A DNA stretch of 51,165 nt, taken from the NCBI GenBank assembly GCA_945898095.1, contig CAMDHE010000016.1, positions 1 through 51,165 of the forward strand, read 5' to 3'. The translations under genes were made by a program, and so were the position numbers. Of this stretch, positions 8,113-15,413 are shown piece after piece (position 1 is the first letter of the stretch; each line of letters begins with the position of its first letter). Source of the stretch: Roseateles toxinivorans (GTDB taxonomy: Bacteria; Pseudomonadota; Gammaproteobacteria; Burkholderiales; Burkholderiaceae_C). Under the pieces are notes generated by a model. It did no database searches and was not told the DNA's origin. It worked only from the letters and a program-made list of their open reading frames with translations.

Positions 8113-8958
8113 TCAGCGGCGGGCACGCCTGAGCGCGAACAGCGCTGCCAGCAGACCGAGCATGGCCAAGTCAAGCCAGCCCAGGCTGCCGCCGCCCTTG
8201 TACCCGGCCTTGTTTTCAACCCGGATCGAACTGTCGGACTTGAGCTTGGCCTTGAAGTTTTCGAGCTCTGTCTGCAGCTTCGGAATCAGGTCATCAACGG
8301 CCTGGCCGTAACCGTCATTGCGACCGGCGCGGGCGCTGGCGCCGAGGCCGATGGCGCTGGCGCTGCCCTTGACCTGACTCATGCCCGGCGCGCGGAACAG
8401 CAGCTTCTGGCTGCGGACATCGAACACCGAGGCGTCAACCAGGGTCTGGATGTCGTACTGGTTGCCGTGGATCACATAGGCGCCGACGATGGTCCAGTAA
8501 AGCACCGACAACATATTGCTTTCGGTGAACTGCACCTGGTCATAAGACACCAGGGCCACGACTTCGACATTGAACATCTTGGCGACCTGATTCAGATTCG
8601 CAAAGCCGCCGCCGGGGCGCAGGTAACTGGTTGGAATGACCTCGATCGAAGCGATGAAGTCATGCTGGGCAAAGGATGACTTGACGCGCTCGAGCAGGGC
8701 CAGTTTTTCAATTTCGCCAATCCCGGCCGTACGGTTGGCCCCCGGCGCAAAAGCCAGCCCGACGCGCACCGGCGGTCGCAAATAGGTCACGCCGGCCTGC
8801 ATCCGCGGTGCCTCCTTGGCACCCGGGTAAAGATAGTCGACCACGCTGCCGACCTGCTTTTGTCCGCGACCATCCATGAAGTTGCCGCAAGCGCTGAGTA
8901 GCAGCAGGGCGCCAATCGCTGACACCGTTCTGAGTAAAGTTTTCATCGAATTTTTCAT
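8113..8958 (-). CDS. rhombotarget-type lipoprotein with GlyGly-CTERM tail
   Basis: A 281-residue exported protein with two sorting signals. At the N-terminus is a lipoprotein signal with lipobox LSAC, Cys24 being the lipidated residue. The last 27 residues have a GGGS motif, a hydrophobic helix (WLDLAMLGLLAALFAL) and a terminal RRARR, the layout of GlyGly-CTERM tails cut by the intramembrane protease rhombosortase. I recognise it as the rhombotarget lipoprotein family. ATG 8958 is preferred because it gives a compact lipoprotein signal; the frame is open to 9000. It is convergent with the ABC permease, 25 bases apart. No rhombosortase gene is in the window. Function of the mature domain is unknown. 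Confidence 0.78.
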   Translation of the reverse strand: MKNSMKTLLRTVSAIGALLLLSACGNFMDGRGQKQVGSVVDYLYPGAKEAPRMQAGVTYLRPPVRVGLAFAPGANRTAGIGEIEKLALLERVKSSFAQHDFIASIEVIPTSYLRPGGGFANLNQVAKMFNVEVVALVSYDQVQFTESNMLSVLYWTIVGAYVIHGNQYDIQTLVDASVFDVRSQKLLFRAPGMSQVKGSASAIGLGASARAGRNDGYGQAVDDLIPKLQTELENFKAKLKSDSSIRVENKAGYKGGGSLGWLDLAMLGLLAALFALRRARR

Positions 8959-9039
8959 GGCCTGCCTGCGCTCCTGGATCGGTGAACGATTGTCGATCAA
9001 ATCAAAAGGGCGTCGATTGACAAACCATGGCCCGCTGAT

Positions 9040-9723
9040 TCAGGCTTGATCGGATGCCTGCATGTTCTGCTCCAGACTGCCGAGCAGACGCTGCCTTCCG
9101 GTCAGCACATGGCGCTCGGCCAGCGACTTAGCACGGCCTGCATTGCCTTTCAGAATGGCCTCGTAGATCTGCCGGTGTTCGGCATTCGAGCGCCGCATAT
9201 TGCCCGGTGCATTGAAGTACCTGCGCCTGAATAAATGCAGTTCCTTGACGTAATCCTCATAGGTCTGCCTTGCGCGCTGGTTGTTGCTGAGCTGCAGGAT
9301 CAGGAGGTGGAATTGCAGATTCAAGGCGTAATACAGATCGCCATCGCCGCTATCGCAGGCGCTGTCCATGCCGGTGAGCAGGCGCTCAAACTCCTGTTTG
9401 TCCGGTTCCTGGATATTCTCGGCCGCAAGGCCGGCGGCATAGCCGAACACCAGCGCGCGCAACTCGTAGATTTCGATCATTTCGCGCACCGAGATCTGGC
9501 GCACGAAGACGCCCCGGTTGCGCACCGCCGTCACCAGCCCCAGACCGGTGAGGATGCGGATCGCCTCGCGGATCGGGCCGCGGCTGGTGCCAATGCGCAA
9601 GGCCAGGGCGGCCTCGTTCAGGCGTTCCCCCGGGGCGATTTCGCCGGCATGGATCAGCCTTTTCAGCTCATCGGCAATGCCCAGGGGCAGGCCTTGATCG
9701 GGGCTTGTCTGCAATCTGCTCAT
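9040..9723 (-). CDS. GntR/FCD-family transcriptional regulator
   Basis: A 227-residue FadR-subfamily GntR regulator. The N-terminal winged helix spans about residues 12-78 (ADELKRLIHAGEIAPGERLN, then GTSRGPIREAIRILTGLGLV). The all-helical FCD effector domain follows, with metal or ligand-binding candidates in LQFHLLI and NAEHRQIYEA. It is divergent from the CoA-transferase operon at 9947-14818, with a symmetric site in the gap, so it is the likely local repressor, released by an acyl-CoA or organic acid from that pathway. Confidence 0.9.
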   Translation of the reverse strand: MSRLQTSPDQGLPLGIADELKRLIHAGEIAPGERLNEAALALRIGTSRGPIREAIRILTGLGLVTAVRNRGVFVRQISVREMIEIYELRALVFGYAAGLAAENIQEPDKQEFERLLTGMDSACDSGDGDLYYALNLQFHLLILQLSNNQRARQTYEDYVKELHLFRRRYFNAPGNMRRSNAEHRQIYEAILKGNAGRAKSLAERHVLTGRQRLLGSLEQNMQASDQA

Positions 9724-9783
9724 CTGTTGGGGTACCGGTTTTTGCTGCGTCTGAACGCTGATGAACTGTTCTCAATACTCGCA

Positions 9784-9820
9784 AAAGTGTTGACACTTTA
9801 CACTGCATCGATGACACTTT
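9784..9820. promoter_or_regulatory. candidate GntR operator and promoter element
   Basis: AAAGTG-TTGA-CACTTT is an inverted repeat at 9784-9799. The half-site TGACACTTT recurs at 9791-9799 and 9812-9820, 21 bases apart, about two helical turns, as expected for cooperative dimers. TTGACA at 9790-9795 could be a -35 box. It lies between the divergent GntR and CoA-transferase genes, so it is the natural operator candidate. Confidence 0.5.
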
Positions 9821-9946
9821 CCAGCATTGTTTGAGTTATCAGATCTTGCTTGAACCGGCCTTCTTTCGACCCTTGCGCTGATGCCTGGCCGATGCAGGCA
9901 CGGGATTTCGCAAGCCTTTGCTGCGCTTTTTTCATCGGTCCTGCTC

Positions 9947-11137
9947 ATGTCCCATCTGCCTGCTTCAGCCGCCCTGGCGCGGTTTCGCGTCATCGATCTC
10001 ACCCAGGTTCGCGCCGGTCCGACCGCTTGCCGGCAACTGGCCGACTGGGGCGCCGACGTGATCCAGGTGCAGATGCCTGAACATATGCGCGGCGATGACA
10101 CGCTGGGCGGGCAGGACGGCTCAGACTATCAGTACACCCATCGCAACAAGCGGTCGGTCACGATCAATCTGAAGGAGGCCGAAGGCATCAGCGTGCTCAA
10201 GCAGTTGATCGCCGGCGCCGATGTGGTGGTGGAGAACTTCCGCCCCGATGTGAAGTTCCGCCTCGGGATCGATTACGCAACCCTCAGTGCTGACCATCCC
10301 GGCCTGGTTTACGCCAGCATCTCGGGCTTCGGCCAGACCGGCCCACTGGCGAGCCGACCCGGTTTCGACCAGATTGCGCAGGGCATGGGCGGCCTGATGT
10401 CGGTCACCGGTCTGGCTGAGCAGGGCCCGACCCGCGTCGGCATACCGATCGCCGACCTCTGCGCCGGCATTTTTGCCGCGCAGGGCATCCTGGTCGCCCT
10501 GCTTGAGCGCGAAGCTTCGGGCAAGGGCCAATGGCTGCATACCTCCTTGCTCGAGTCGATGATCTACATGATGGATTTCCAGACCTCGCGCTGGCTGATC
10601 GACGGGGAGGTCGCCACTCAGGCGGGCAACTTCCACCCGACCAGCATCCCGACCGGGGTCTACAAGGCGCGCGACGGCTATATGAATATCGCCGTTTTCG
10701 GCTCGAAGATCTGGGAGCGCTTCTGCGACATCCTCGGTGCCCCTGAATGGGTCACCGATGAGCGCTATATGGCCAAGGCGGGCCGCTCGGTGAACCGCGA
10801 TTCGCTCAACGACGAGATCAATCGTCGGCTGGCCTTGCAGGACCGCGCTTACTGGATCGAAAGGCTCAATGCCGGTGGCGTGGCTTGCGGCCTGATCAAC
10901 AATCTACAAGAGGTGTTTGCCGAACCGCAGGTCGTCCATCTCGGCATTGTCAAGGACGTGGTCTCCCAGCATCAGGGCCCGCAGCGTCTGGTCGGCCAGC
11001 CGGTGCAGCTCGAGCGCACGCCGAGCAAGATCGCACGCGCGGCACCGCGGCGCGGCGAACATAGTGAAGAGATCCTCGCCGAACTGGGCTACAGCGCCCA
11101 GGATGTGGCCCGTTTGAAAGCAACTGGAGTTTTTTGA
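9947..11137 (+). CDS. CaiB/BaiF-family CoA-transferase
   Basis: A 396-residue class III CoA-transferase, which moves CoA between carboxylic acids through an aspartyl thioester. The conserved block FRVIDLTQVRAGPTACRQLA lies near the N-terminus, and the catalytic Asp is D170 in VGIPIADLCAG, matching the position known in formyl-CoA transferase. ATG 9947 is chosen because the frame upstream (to 9881) encodes a sequence unlike the family; no strong ribosome site is visible. It is the first gene of an operon with the crotonase-fold gene (one-base overlap), and probably activates the pathway substrate. Which acid is unknown. Confidence 0.85.
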   Translation: MSHLPASAALARFRVIDLTQVRAGPTACRQLADWGADVIQVQMPEHMRGDDTLGGQDGSDYQYTHRNKRSVTINLKEAEGISVLKQLIAGADVVVENFRPDVKFRLGIDYATLSADHPGLVYASISGFGQTGPLASRPGFDQIAQGMGGLMSVTGLAEQGPTRVGIPIADLCAGIFAAQGILVALLEREASGKGQWLHTSLLESMIYMMDFQTSRWLIDGEVATQAGNFHPTSIPTGVYKARDGYMNIAVFGSKIWERFCDILGAPEWVTDERYMAKAGRSVNRDSLNDEINRRLALQDRAYWIERLNAGGVACGLINNLQEVFAEPQVVHLGIVKDVVSQHQGPQRLVGQPVQLERTPSKIARAAPRRGEHSEEILAELGYSAQDVARLKATGVF

Positions 11138-11946
11138 TGACTGAACCTGTCTACGTCAGCAGCACCGAGCGGGTGCAGGTCTGGCTCGACGCCTCGACGC
11201 TGCATATCCGTTTCAACAATCCGGTCAGGCATAACGCCTTGTCGGTCGATATGTGGGAAGCGGTGCCGCCCTTGCTGGCACAGGCCGAAGCTGATGATCG
11301 CATCCGTCTGGTGGTGTTTTCGGGGGCTGGCGAGAAGGCCTTCGTCTCGGGCGCCGATATTTCCCAGTTCGAGGACATGCGGGCCGCGCGCGAAGCGGTG
11401 ACTCGCTACGAAGCGGTGGCCGAAGCCGCGCTGACCGGCATCGCCGAATTCAGCAAGCCGACCTTGGCCTGCATCCAGGGCTATTGCATCGGCGGCGGCG
11501 TGAATGTGGCGATCAGCTGCGACATCCGGATTGCGGCAGACAACGCGCAGTTCTCGATTCCGGCCGCCAAGCTGGGACTCGGTTACCGCTATTCGGCGAT
11601 GAAAAACCTGGTTGACCTGGTCGGCCCCGGTGCTGCGAAGGATCTGTTTTTTACCGCGCGCCGGATCGACGCCACGGAAGCGCTGTCGCTGGGGTTGATT
11701 TCGCGCCGCTGCGGCGTGGCCGAGCTGCCGGCTTTGCTGGAAGAATATTGTGCGGCGCTGGCGGCCAATGCGCCGCTGACGGTGCGCGCGGCCAAGGCGA
11801 TCATGGGCGAGATCCTCAAGCCTTCGCCCGAACTTGATCTGGAGTTGTGCCAGCGCCTGATTCGCGGCTGCTTCGAGAGCGCTGATTACACTGAAGGCCG
11901 GCAAGCTTTCATGGCCAAACGCAAGCCTGTTTTCACCGGGCATTGA
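11137..11946 (+). CDS. enoyl-CoA hydratase/isomerase (crotonase) family protein
   Basis: A 269-residue crotonase-fold protein. The oxyanion-hole block FVSGADISQF (residues 69-78) and the GYCIGGGVNVAISCDIRIA block are clear. Both catalytic glutamates of true hydratases appear replaced: the first (in GGGCEL of hydratases) is N123 here, and the second (in QPE) is A143 in SIPAAKLGLG. It may therefore be a decarboxylase, hydrolase or C-C bond enzyme instead. ATG 11137 shares a base with the preceding stop (TGATG), and TTG 11134 is unlikely. It is coupled to the CoA-transferase, so its substrate should be the CoA ester formed there. Confidence 0.85.
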   Translation: MTEPVYVSSTERVQVWLDASTLHIRFNNPVRHNALSVDMWEAVPPLLAQAEADDRIRLVVFSGAGEKAFVSGADISQFEDMRAAREAVTRYEAVAEAALTGIAEFSKPTLACIQGYCIGGGVNVAISCDIRIAADNAQFSIPAAKLGLGYRYSAMKNLVDLVGPGAAKDLFFTARRIDATEALSLGLISRRCGVAELPALLEEYCAALAANAPLTVRAAKAIMGEILKPSPELDLELCQRLIRGCFESADYTEGRQAFMAKRKPVFTGH

Positions 11947-11990
11947 TGCCGCTACAGCATATTTTTTAAAAATAAAGAGTTAGAAAAAAG

Positions 11991-12971
11991 ATGAAATCCT
12001 ATTGGATGAAGATGGTGGAAGGCGTTGGCCAACTCGAGCTGCGCGAGATTGCAATGCCCGAACCGGGGCCGAAACAGGTGCTGGTGCGGATGCAGGCGGC
12101 GTCGCTGAACCGCGGTGAATTCATCGCCGGACATGGCTTGCATGGCAGCGGCAGCGAGGCCAAGCGGGTCGGTACCGAGGCTTCGGGTGAGGTGATCAAA
12201 TGCGGCGCCGAGATCAGCGCCTTCAAACCAGGCGACGCGGTAATGGGCCGCTGTGCCGGTGCTTTTGCCGAATATGTGGTGTTCGATGAACGCGAGCTGA
12301 TGGCCAAGCCCGAAGCCCTGAGCTGGGTCGAGGCAGCCAGCGTGCCCTTGACCTTCCTGGTGGTCCACGACATGTTGTTTTCGCAGGGGCAGTTGCGCGC
12401 TGGCGAGTGGATGCTGGTGCCGGGAGTGTCATCGGGTGTCGGCGTCGCCGCGATGCTGACCGCCAAGGCGATCGGCGCCCGCGTCATCGGCACTTCGGGT
12501 TCACAGGAAAAACTCGATCGGCTGCAGCCGCTGGGACTGGACCTGGGTTTGTGCACGCGTGGCCCCGATTTTCATGCCGCGGTGATGCAAGCCACCGAGG
12601 GCAAGGGCGTGAACCTGGTGATCAACACCGTCGGTGGTTCGGTCTTTGCCGAATGCATCCGCTGCATGGCTTTCGAAGGCCGCCTGGCGATGGTCGGCTA
12701 TGTTGACGGCGTGCTGCATGGCGACATGGACATCGAGGCGCTGCATGCCAAGCGCTTGAGGCTGTTCGGCGTATCGAACAAGCTGCGCACTCCCGAGCAG
12801 CGGTCTTCGGGCCTGACCGGCTTCAAGGCCGATCTGCTGCCCTTGTTTGCTTCAGGCAAGTTGAAACCGGTGATCGACAGCCTGTTCCCCTTCGAACAAT
12901 TGGCCGAGGCCAAAGCCTTGATGGAAGCCAATCAGCATCTGGGCAAGATCGTGTTGGCGGCGCCGCATTGA
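11991..12971 (+). CDS. zinc-independent MDR oxidoreductase (quinone reductase-like)
   Basis: A 326-residue medium-chain dehydrogenase/reductase. The N-terminal GroES-like domain (EPGPKQVLVRMQAASLNRGE) lacks the catalytic zinc ligands of alcohol dehydrogenases. The Rossmann domain has the nucleotide motif GVSSGVGVAAMLTAKAIGAR and ends with KLKPVIDSLFPFEQLAEAKA, typical of the quinone oxidoreductase and enoyl reductase branch. NADPH use is likely but not proven. It follows the crotonase gene by 44 bases, in an AT-rich gap, and probably reduces an enoyl or keto intermediate in the same pathway. Confidence 0.85.
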   Translation: MKSYWMKMVEGVGQLELREIAMPEPGPKQVLVRMQAASLNRGEFIAGHGLHGSGSEAKRVGTEASGEVIKCGAEISAFKPGDAVMGRCAGAFAEYVVFDERELMAKPEALSWVEAASVPLTFLVVHDMLFSQGQLRAGEWMLVPGVSSGVGVAAMLTAKAIGARVIGTSGSQEKLDRLQPLGLDLGLCTRGPDFHAAVMQATEGKGVNLVINTVGGSVFAECIRCMAFEGRLAMVGYVDGVLHGDMDIEALHAKRLRLFGVSNKLRTPEQRSSGLTGFKADLLPLFASGKLKPVIDSLFPFEQLAEAKALMEANQHLGKIVLAAPH

Positions 12972-13026
12972 TCTGCCCTGAGTCCGGGCTTGATGCCCAA
13001 TCCAATCCTTGACTGGAGTCCTGCCC

Positions 13027-13992
13027 ATGAAGACCTTGATTGTTGCCAGTTTGACCGCCTTGCTGGCGGTTTCAGCCCAGGCCCAGACCGGGCCTTATCC
13101 GAACCGGCCGATCAAGCTGCTGGTCGGTTTCGCGCCTGGCGGTGCCGCCGACTATGTGGCCCGCAGCCTCGGTGAATCACTCGGCCGCGCAATCGGGCAG
13201 TCGATCGTTGTGGAAAACCGTGCCGGCGCCGGCTCCAGCCTGGCTGCGGAGGCGACAGCCAAGTCAGCACCCGATGGCTACACCATCTTGATCGCCAGCC
13301 CGAGCAGCATTTCGGTCAACCCGGCCCTCAAGGCCAAGCTCGGTTACACCAGCAAGGATCTGCTGCCTGTCACCAAGGTCAGCAGTTCGCCCTTGGTCAT
13401 CGCAGTGAATCCGGGCCTGGGTATCACCAGCGTCGTTGAACTGGTGGCCAAGGCCAAGCAGTCACCGGGCGCACTGAACTATGCGACTTCGGGCGTTGGT
13501 TCGGCACCGCATCTTGGCGCGGCCTTGTTCAGTCGCGTCGCCGGGGTGCAGATGACGCATATCCCGTTCAAGGGCGGTGCGCCGGCGATTCATTCGCTGA
13601 TTGCCGGCGACACCCAGCTGACTTTCGGCACGCCGCCATCGGTCCTGCCGATGGTCAAGGCCGGCCGTCTAAAGGCATTGGCCGTCAGCTCGAAAGAGCG
13701 TTCGCCCTTGTTTCCTGACCTGCCCGGCATGATCGAAGCCGGCGTGCCTGACTATGCGATCGAGTTCTGGTACGGCATCTTTTTGCCTGCCGGCACACCA
13801 GCGCCTATCGTCAAGAAGATCTTCGACGCCACCATCACCGCAATGCAGAACCCCGGCGTCAAGGCGGCGCTGGCGCGTGAAGGCACCGATGTGGCGATTT
13901 CGACCTCGCCCGAGCAGTTCGCCGCATTTCTGGCCGAAGACGGCAAATTCTGGGCCCGTCTGGTCACTGAAGCCGGTGTGACGGCCGACTGA
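13027..13992 (+). CDS. Bug/TctC-family solute-binding receptor
   Basis: A 321-residue Bug receptor with a short Sec signal peptide (MKTLIVASLTALLAVSAQAQ). Family blocks are YPNRPIKLLVGFAPGGAADY, VENRAGAGSS, MTHIPFKGGAPAIHSLIAGD and LFPDLPGMIEAG. ATG 13027 is preferred over the frame start at 13009 because it begins the signal peptide and has TGGAG about nine bases upstream. It sits inside the catabolic operon between the oxidoreductase and the class II aldolase, so it should capture that pathway's substrate. No TctAB membrane genes accompany it. Confidence 0.92.
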   Translation: MKTLIVASLTALLAVSAQAQTGPYPNRPIKLLVGFAPGGAADYVARSLGESLGRAIGQSIVVENRAGAGSSLAAEATAKSAPDGYTILIASPSSISVNPALKAKLGYTSKDLLPVTKVSSSPLVIAVNPGLGITSVVELVAKAKQSPGALNYATSGVGSAPHLGAALFSRVAGVQMTHIPFKGGAPAIHSLIAGDTQLTFGTPPSVLPMVKAGRLKALAVSSKERSPLFPDLPGMIEAGVPDYAIEFWYGIFLPAGTPAPIVKKIFDATITAMQNPGVKAALAREGTDVAISTSPEQFAAFLAEDGKFWARLVTEAGVTAD

Positions 13993-14026
13993 GCCGCGCT
14001 TGCGGCCAACATCCCGGAGAAGTTCC

Positions 14027-14818
14027 ATGCATGAAGAATCAGGTTATCTGCAGATCGAATCGATGCGCGGCCGCTGTACGGCAGCCGAATGGCAGGCGAG
14101 GGTGGATCTGGCCGCTTGCTACCGGCTGGTGGCGATCTACGGCATGTCCGACATGATGGCCAACCATATCTCGGCGCGCGTGCCGGACGAGGACGGCGCC
14201 TTCCTCATCAACGCCTACGGCATGATGTATGAAGAGATCACCGCTTCGAGCCTGATCAAGATCGACCATGCCGGCAACATCCTTGCCCAGCCCGATTTCG
14301 GCGCTCTGGCCTATGGTGTCAACAAGGCCGGTTATGTGATCCACAGCGCAGTGCATGAAGCCAGGCCCGAGCTGGCTTGCGTGATTCACACCCATAGCTG
14401 GGCCTCGATGGCGGTGTCTGCGCTCGAATGCGGGCTCTTGCCGCTGACGCAAACAGCGATGCGTTTTCTGAAGATCGGCTATCACGACTACCAGGGCGTG
14501 GTGCTCGATCTTGAAGAGCAGGCCTCGTTGATCAGCGATCTGGGCCAGGGCGAGGCGCTGATATTGCGTAACCATGGCGTGCTGACTGTCGGTCGCAGCA
14601 TCGGTGAGGCCTTCAACTGGATGCACCGGGTCGAGCTGGCCTGTCATTCGCAGCTCGCCGCGATGGCTTGCAACACGCCCTTGGTCAAGGTGCCGGCGCA
14701 GATTCTGGAAGAAACCTGGAACAACTACCAGCCCGGCACCCGCCGGCCGTACGGGCTGATGGAATGGCCCGCCCTGCTCAGAAAACTCGACCGAGCCGAT
14801 CCGAGCTACAAGACCTGA
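14027..14818 (+). CDS. class II aldolase/adducin family protein
   Basis: A 263-residue class II aldolase/adducin-domain protein, a fold that uses a zinc held by histidines for aldol cleavage or decarboxylation. The metal motif is VIHTHSWA and a third His is in ILRNHGVLTVG. The N-terminal YGMSDMMANHISARVP block is typical of the Burkholderiales branch often annotated only by domain. ATG 14027 has CCGGAGA ten or so bases upstream. It is the last gene of the five-gene operon, so it probably carries out a C-C cleavage or decarboxylation step; the exact substrate is unknown. Confidence 0.88.
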   Translation: MHEESGYLQIESMRGRCTAAEWQARVDLAACYRLVAIYGMSDMMANHISARVPDEDGAFLINAYGMMYEEITASSLIKIDHAGNILAQPDFGALAYGVNKAGYVIHSAVHEARPELACVIHTHSWASMAVSALECGLLPLTQTAMRFLKIGYHDYQGVVLDLEEQASLISDLGQGEALILRNHGVLTVGRSIGEAFNWMHRVELACHSQLAAMACNTPLVKVPAQILEETWNNYQPGTRRPYGLMEWPALLRKLDRADPSYKT

Positions 14819-14838
14819 GCCGGACCTTGATCAGGGCG

Positions 14839-15141
14839 ATGACAATGGACCAAGCAATATTTGATGATTTACTGCAGAGCCTGAAGGAGGCCAAGGCGAT
14901 TGCCCGAGGCGAAATCCCTGCTTCGCGCCGGCTCACGCTGGCAGCGCCAGACGTGAAGCAGGTACGCGAGCAAATCGGCCTTTCGCAGAGTGAATTTGCG
15001 AGCTTGATGCGTGTCAGCATCAAGACATTGCAAAACTGGGAGCAGCGCCGCCGCAACCCGACCGGACCCGCCGCAGCCTTGCTGAAGATCGTCATGACGA
15101 TGCCGGAGTTGGCGCTCAAGACCTTGGGATGCTCTGCATAA
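14839..15141 (+). CDS. orphan HTH antitoxin (NadS/HigA-like), 3' end altered by MITE
   Basis: A 100-residue XRE-type helix-turn-helix protein. Residues 50-80 hold the HTH (VREQIGLSQSEFASLMRVSI then KTLQNWEQRRRNPTGPA), which resembles NadS-type antitoxins. It begins 20 bases after the aldolase stop with no toxin gene on either side. The last five codons (GCSA and the TAA stop) fall inside the terminal inverted repeat of the MITE at 15127-15288, so the native C-terminus was replaced on insertion. It may be a leftover regulator. The start ATG 14839 (MTMDQ) could also be 14845. Confidence 0.75.
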   Translation: MTMDQAIFDDLLQSLKEAKAIARGEIPASRRLTLAAPDVKQVREQIGLSQSEFASLMRVSIKTLQNWEQRRRNPTGPAAALLKIVMTMPELALKTLGCSA

Positions 15142-15288
15142 CTCAGCGCGAGCGGGTGCGGTACGGATCGGGATGGGATGCAAGGCGCAGTTTGCGGCCA
15201 ATAGCGCGTGCTATTGGCAAGAAATGCAACGCTGCAGACCGCCCGAGGCCGCGCTAGCACAAGCCGTGAGGGGTTATGCAGAGCATCC
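15127..15288 (+). mobile_element. 162-bp MITE, copy 1
   Basis: A 162-bp non-coding element bounded by 16-bp perfect inverted repeats, GGATGCTCTGCATAAC at 15127-15142 and its complement at 15273-15288, flanked by a 4-bp target duplication CTTG (15123-15126 and 15289-15292). Inside is a perfect hairpin, GCCAATAGC-GCGT-GCTATTGGC, at 15197-15218. A second copy of equal length lies at 22826-22987; I count 8 base differences. The layout is that of a MITE moved by a transposase supplied elsewhere. The 4-bp target and the repeat sequence suggest an IS5-type parent, which is inference. Confidence 0.85.
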
Positions 15289-15413
15289 CTTGCATGCCTG
15301 AGCCGCCAGGCTCGCCGCACAGCCGTTGGGCGCGTTTGAGTTACTGACGCCATTGCCTGACCGCCTGCGCCAGTGCAGACCAGGCCTGGCTGAAACCAAT
15401 GCTCGATCAGGTT

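Noticed and set aside
15293-15413. short GAGCC-GCCA-GGCTC hairpin downstream of ppc
   Set aside because: Five-base stem without a T tract on the ppc strand; too weak to call a terminator.
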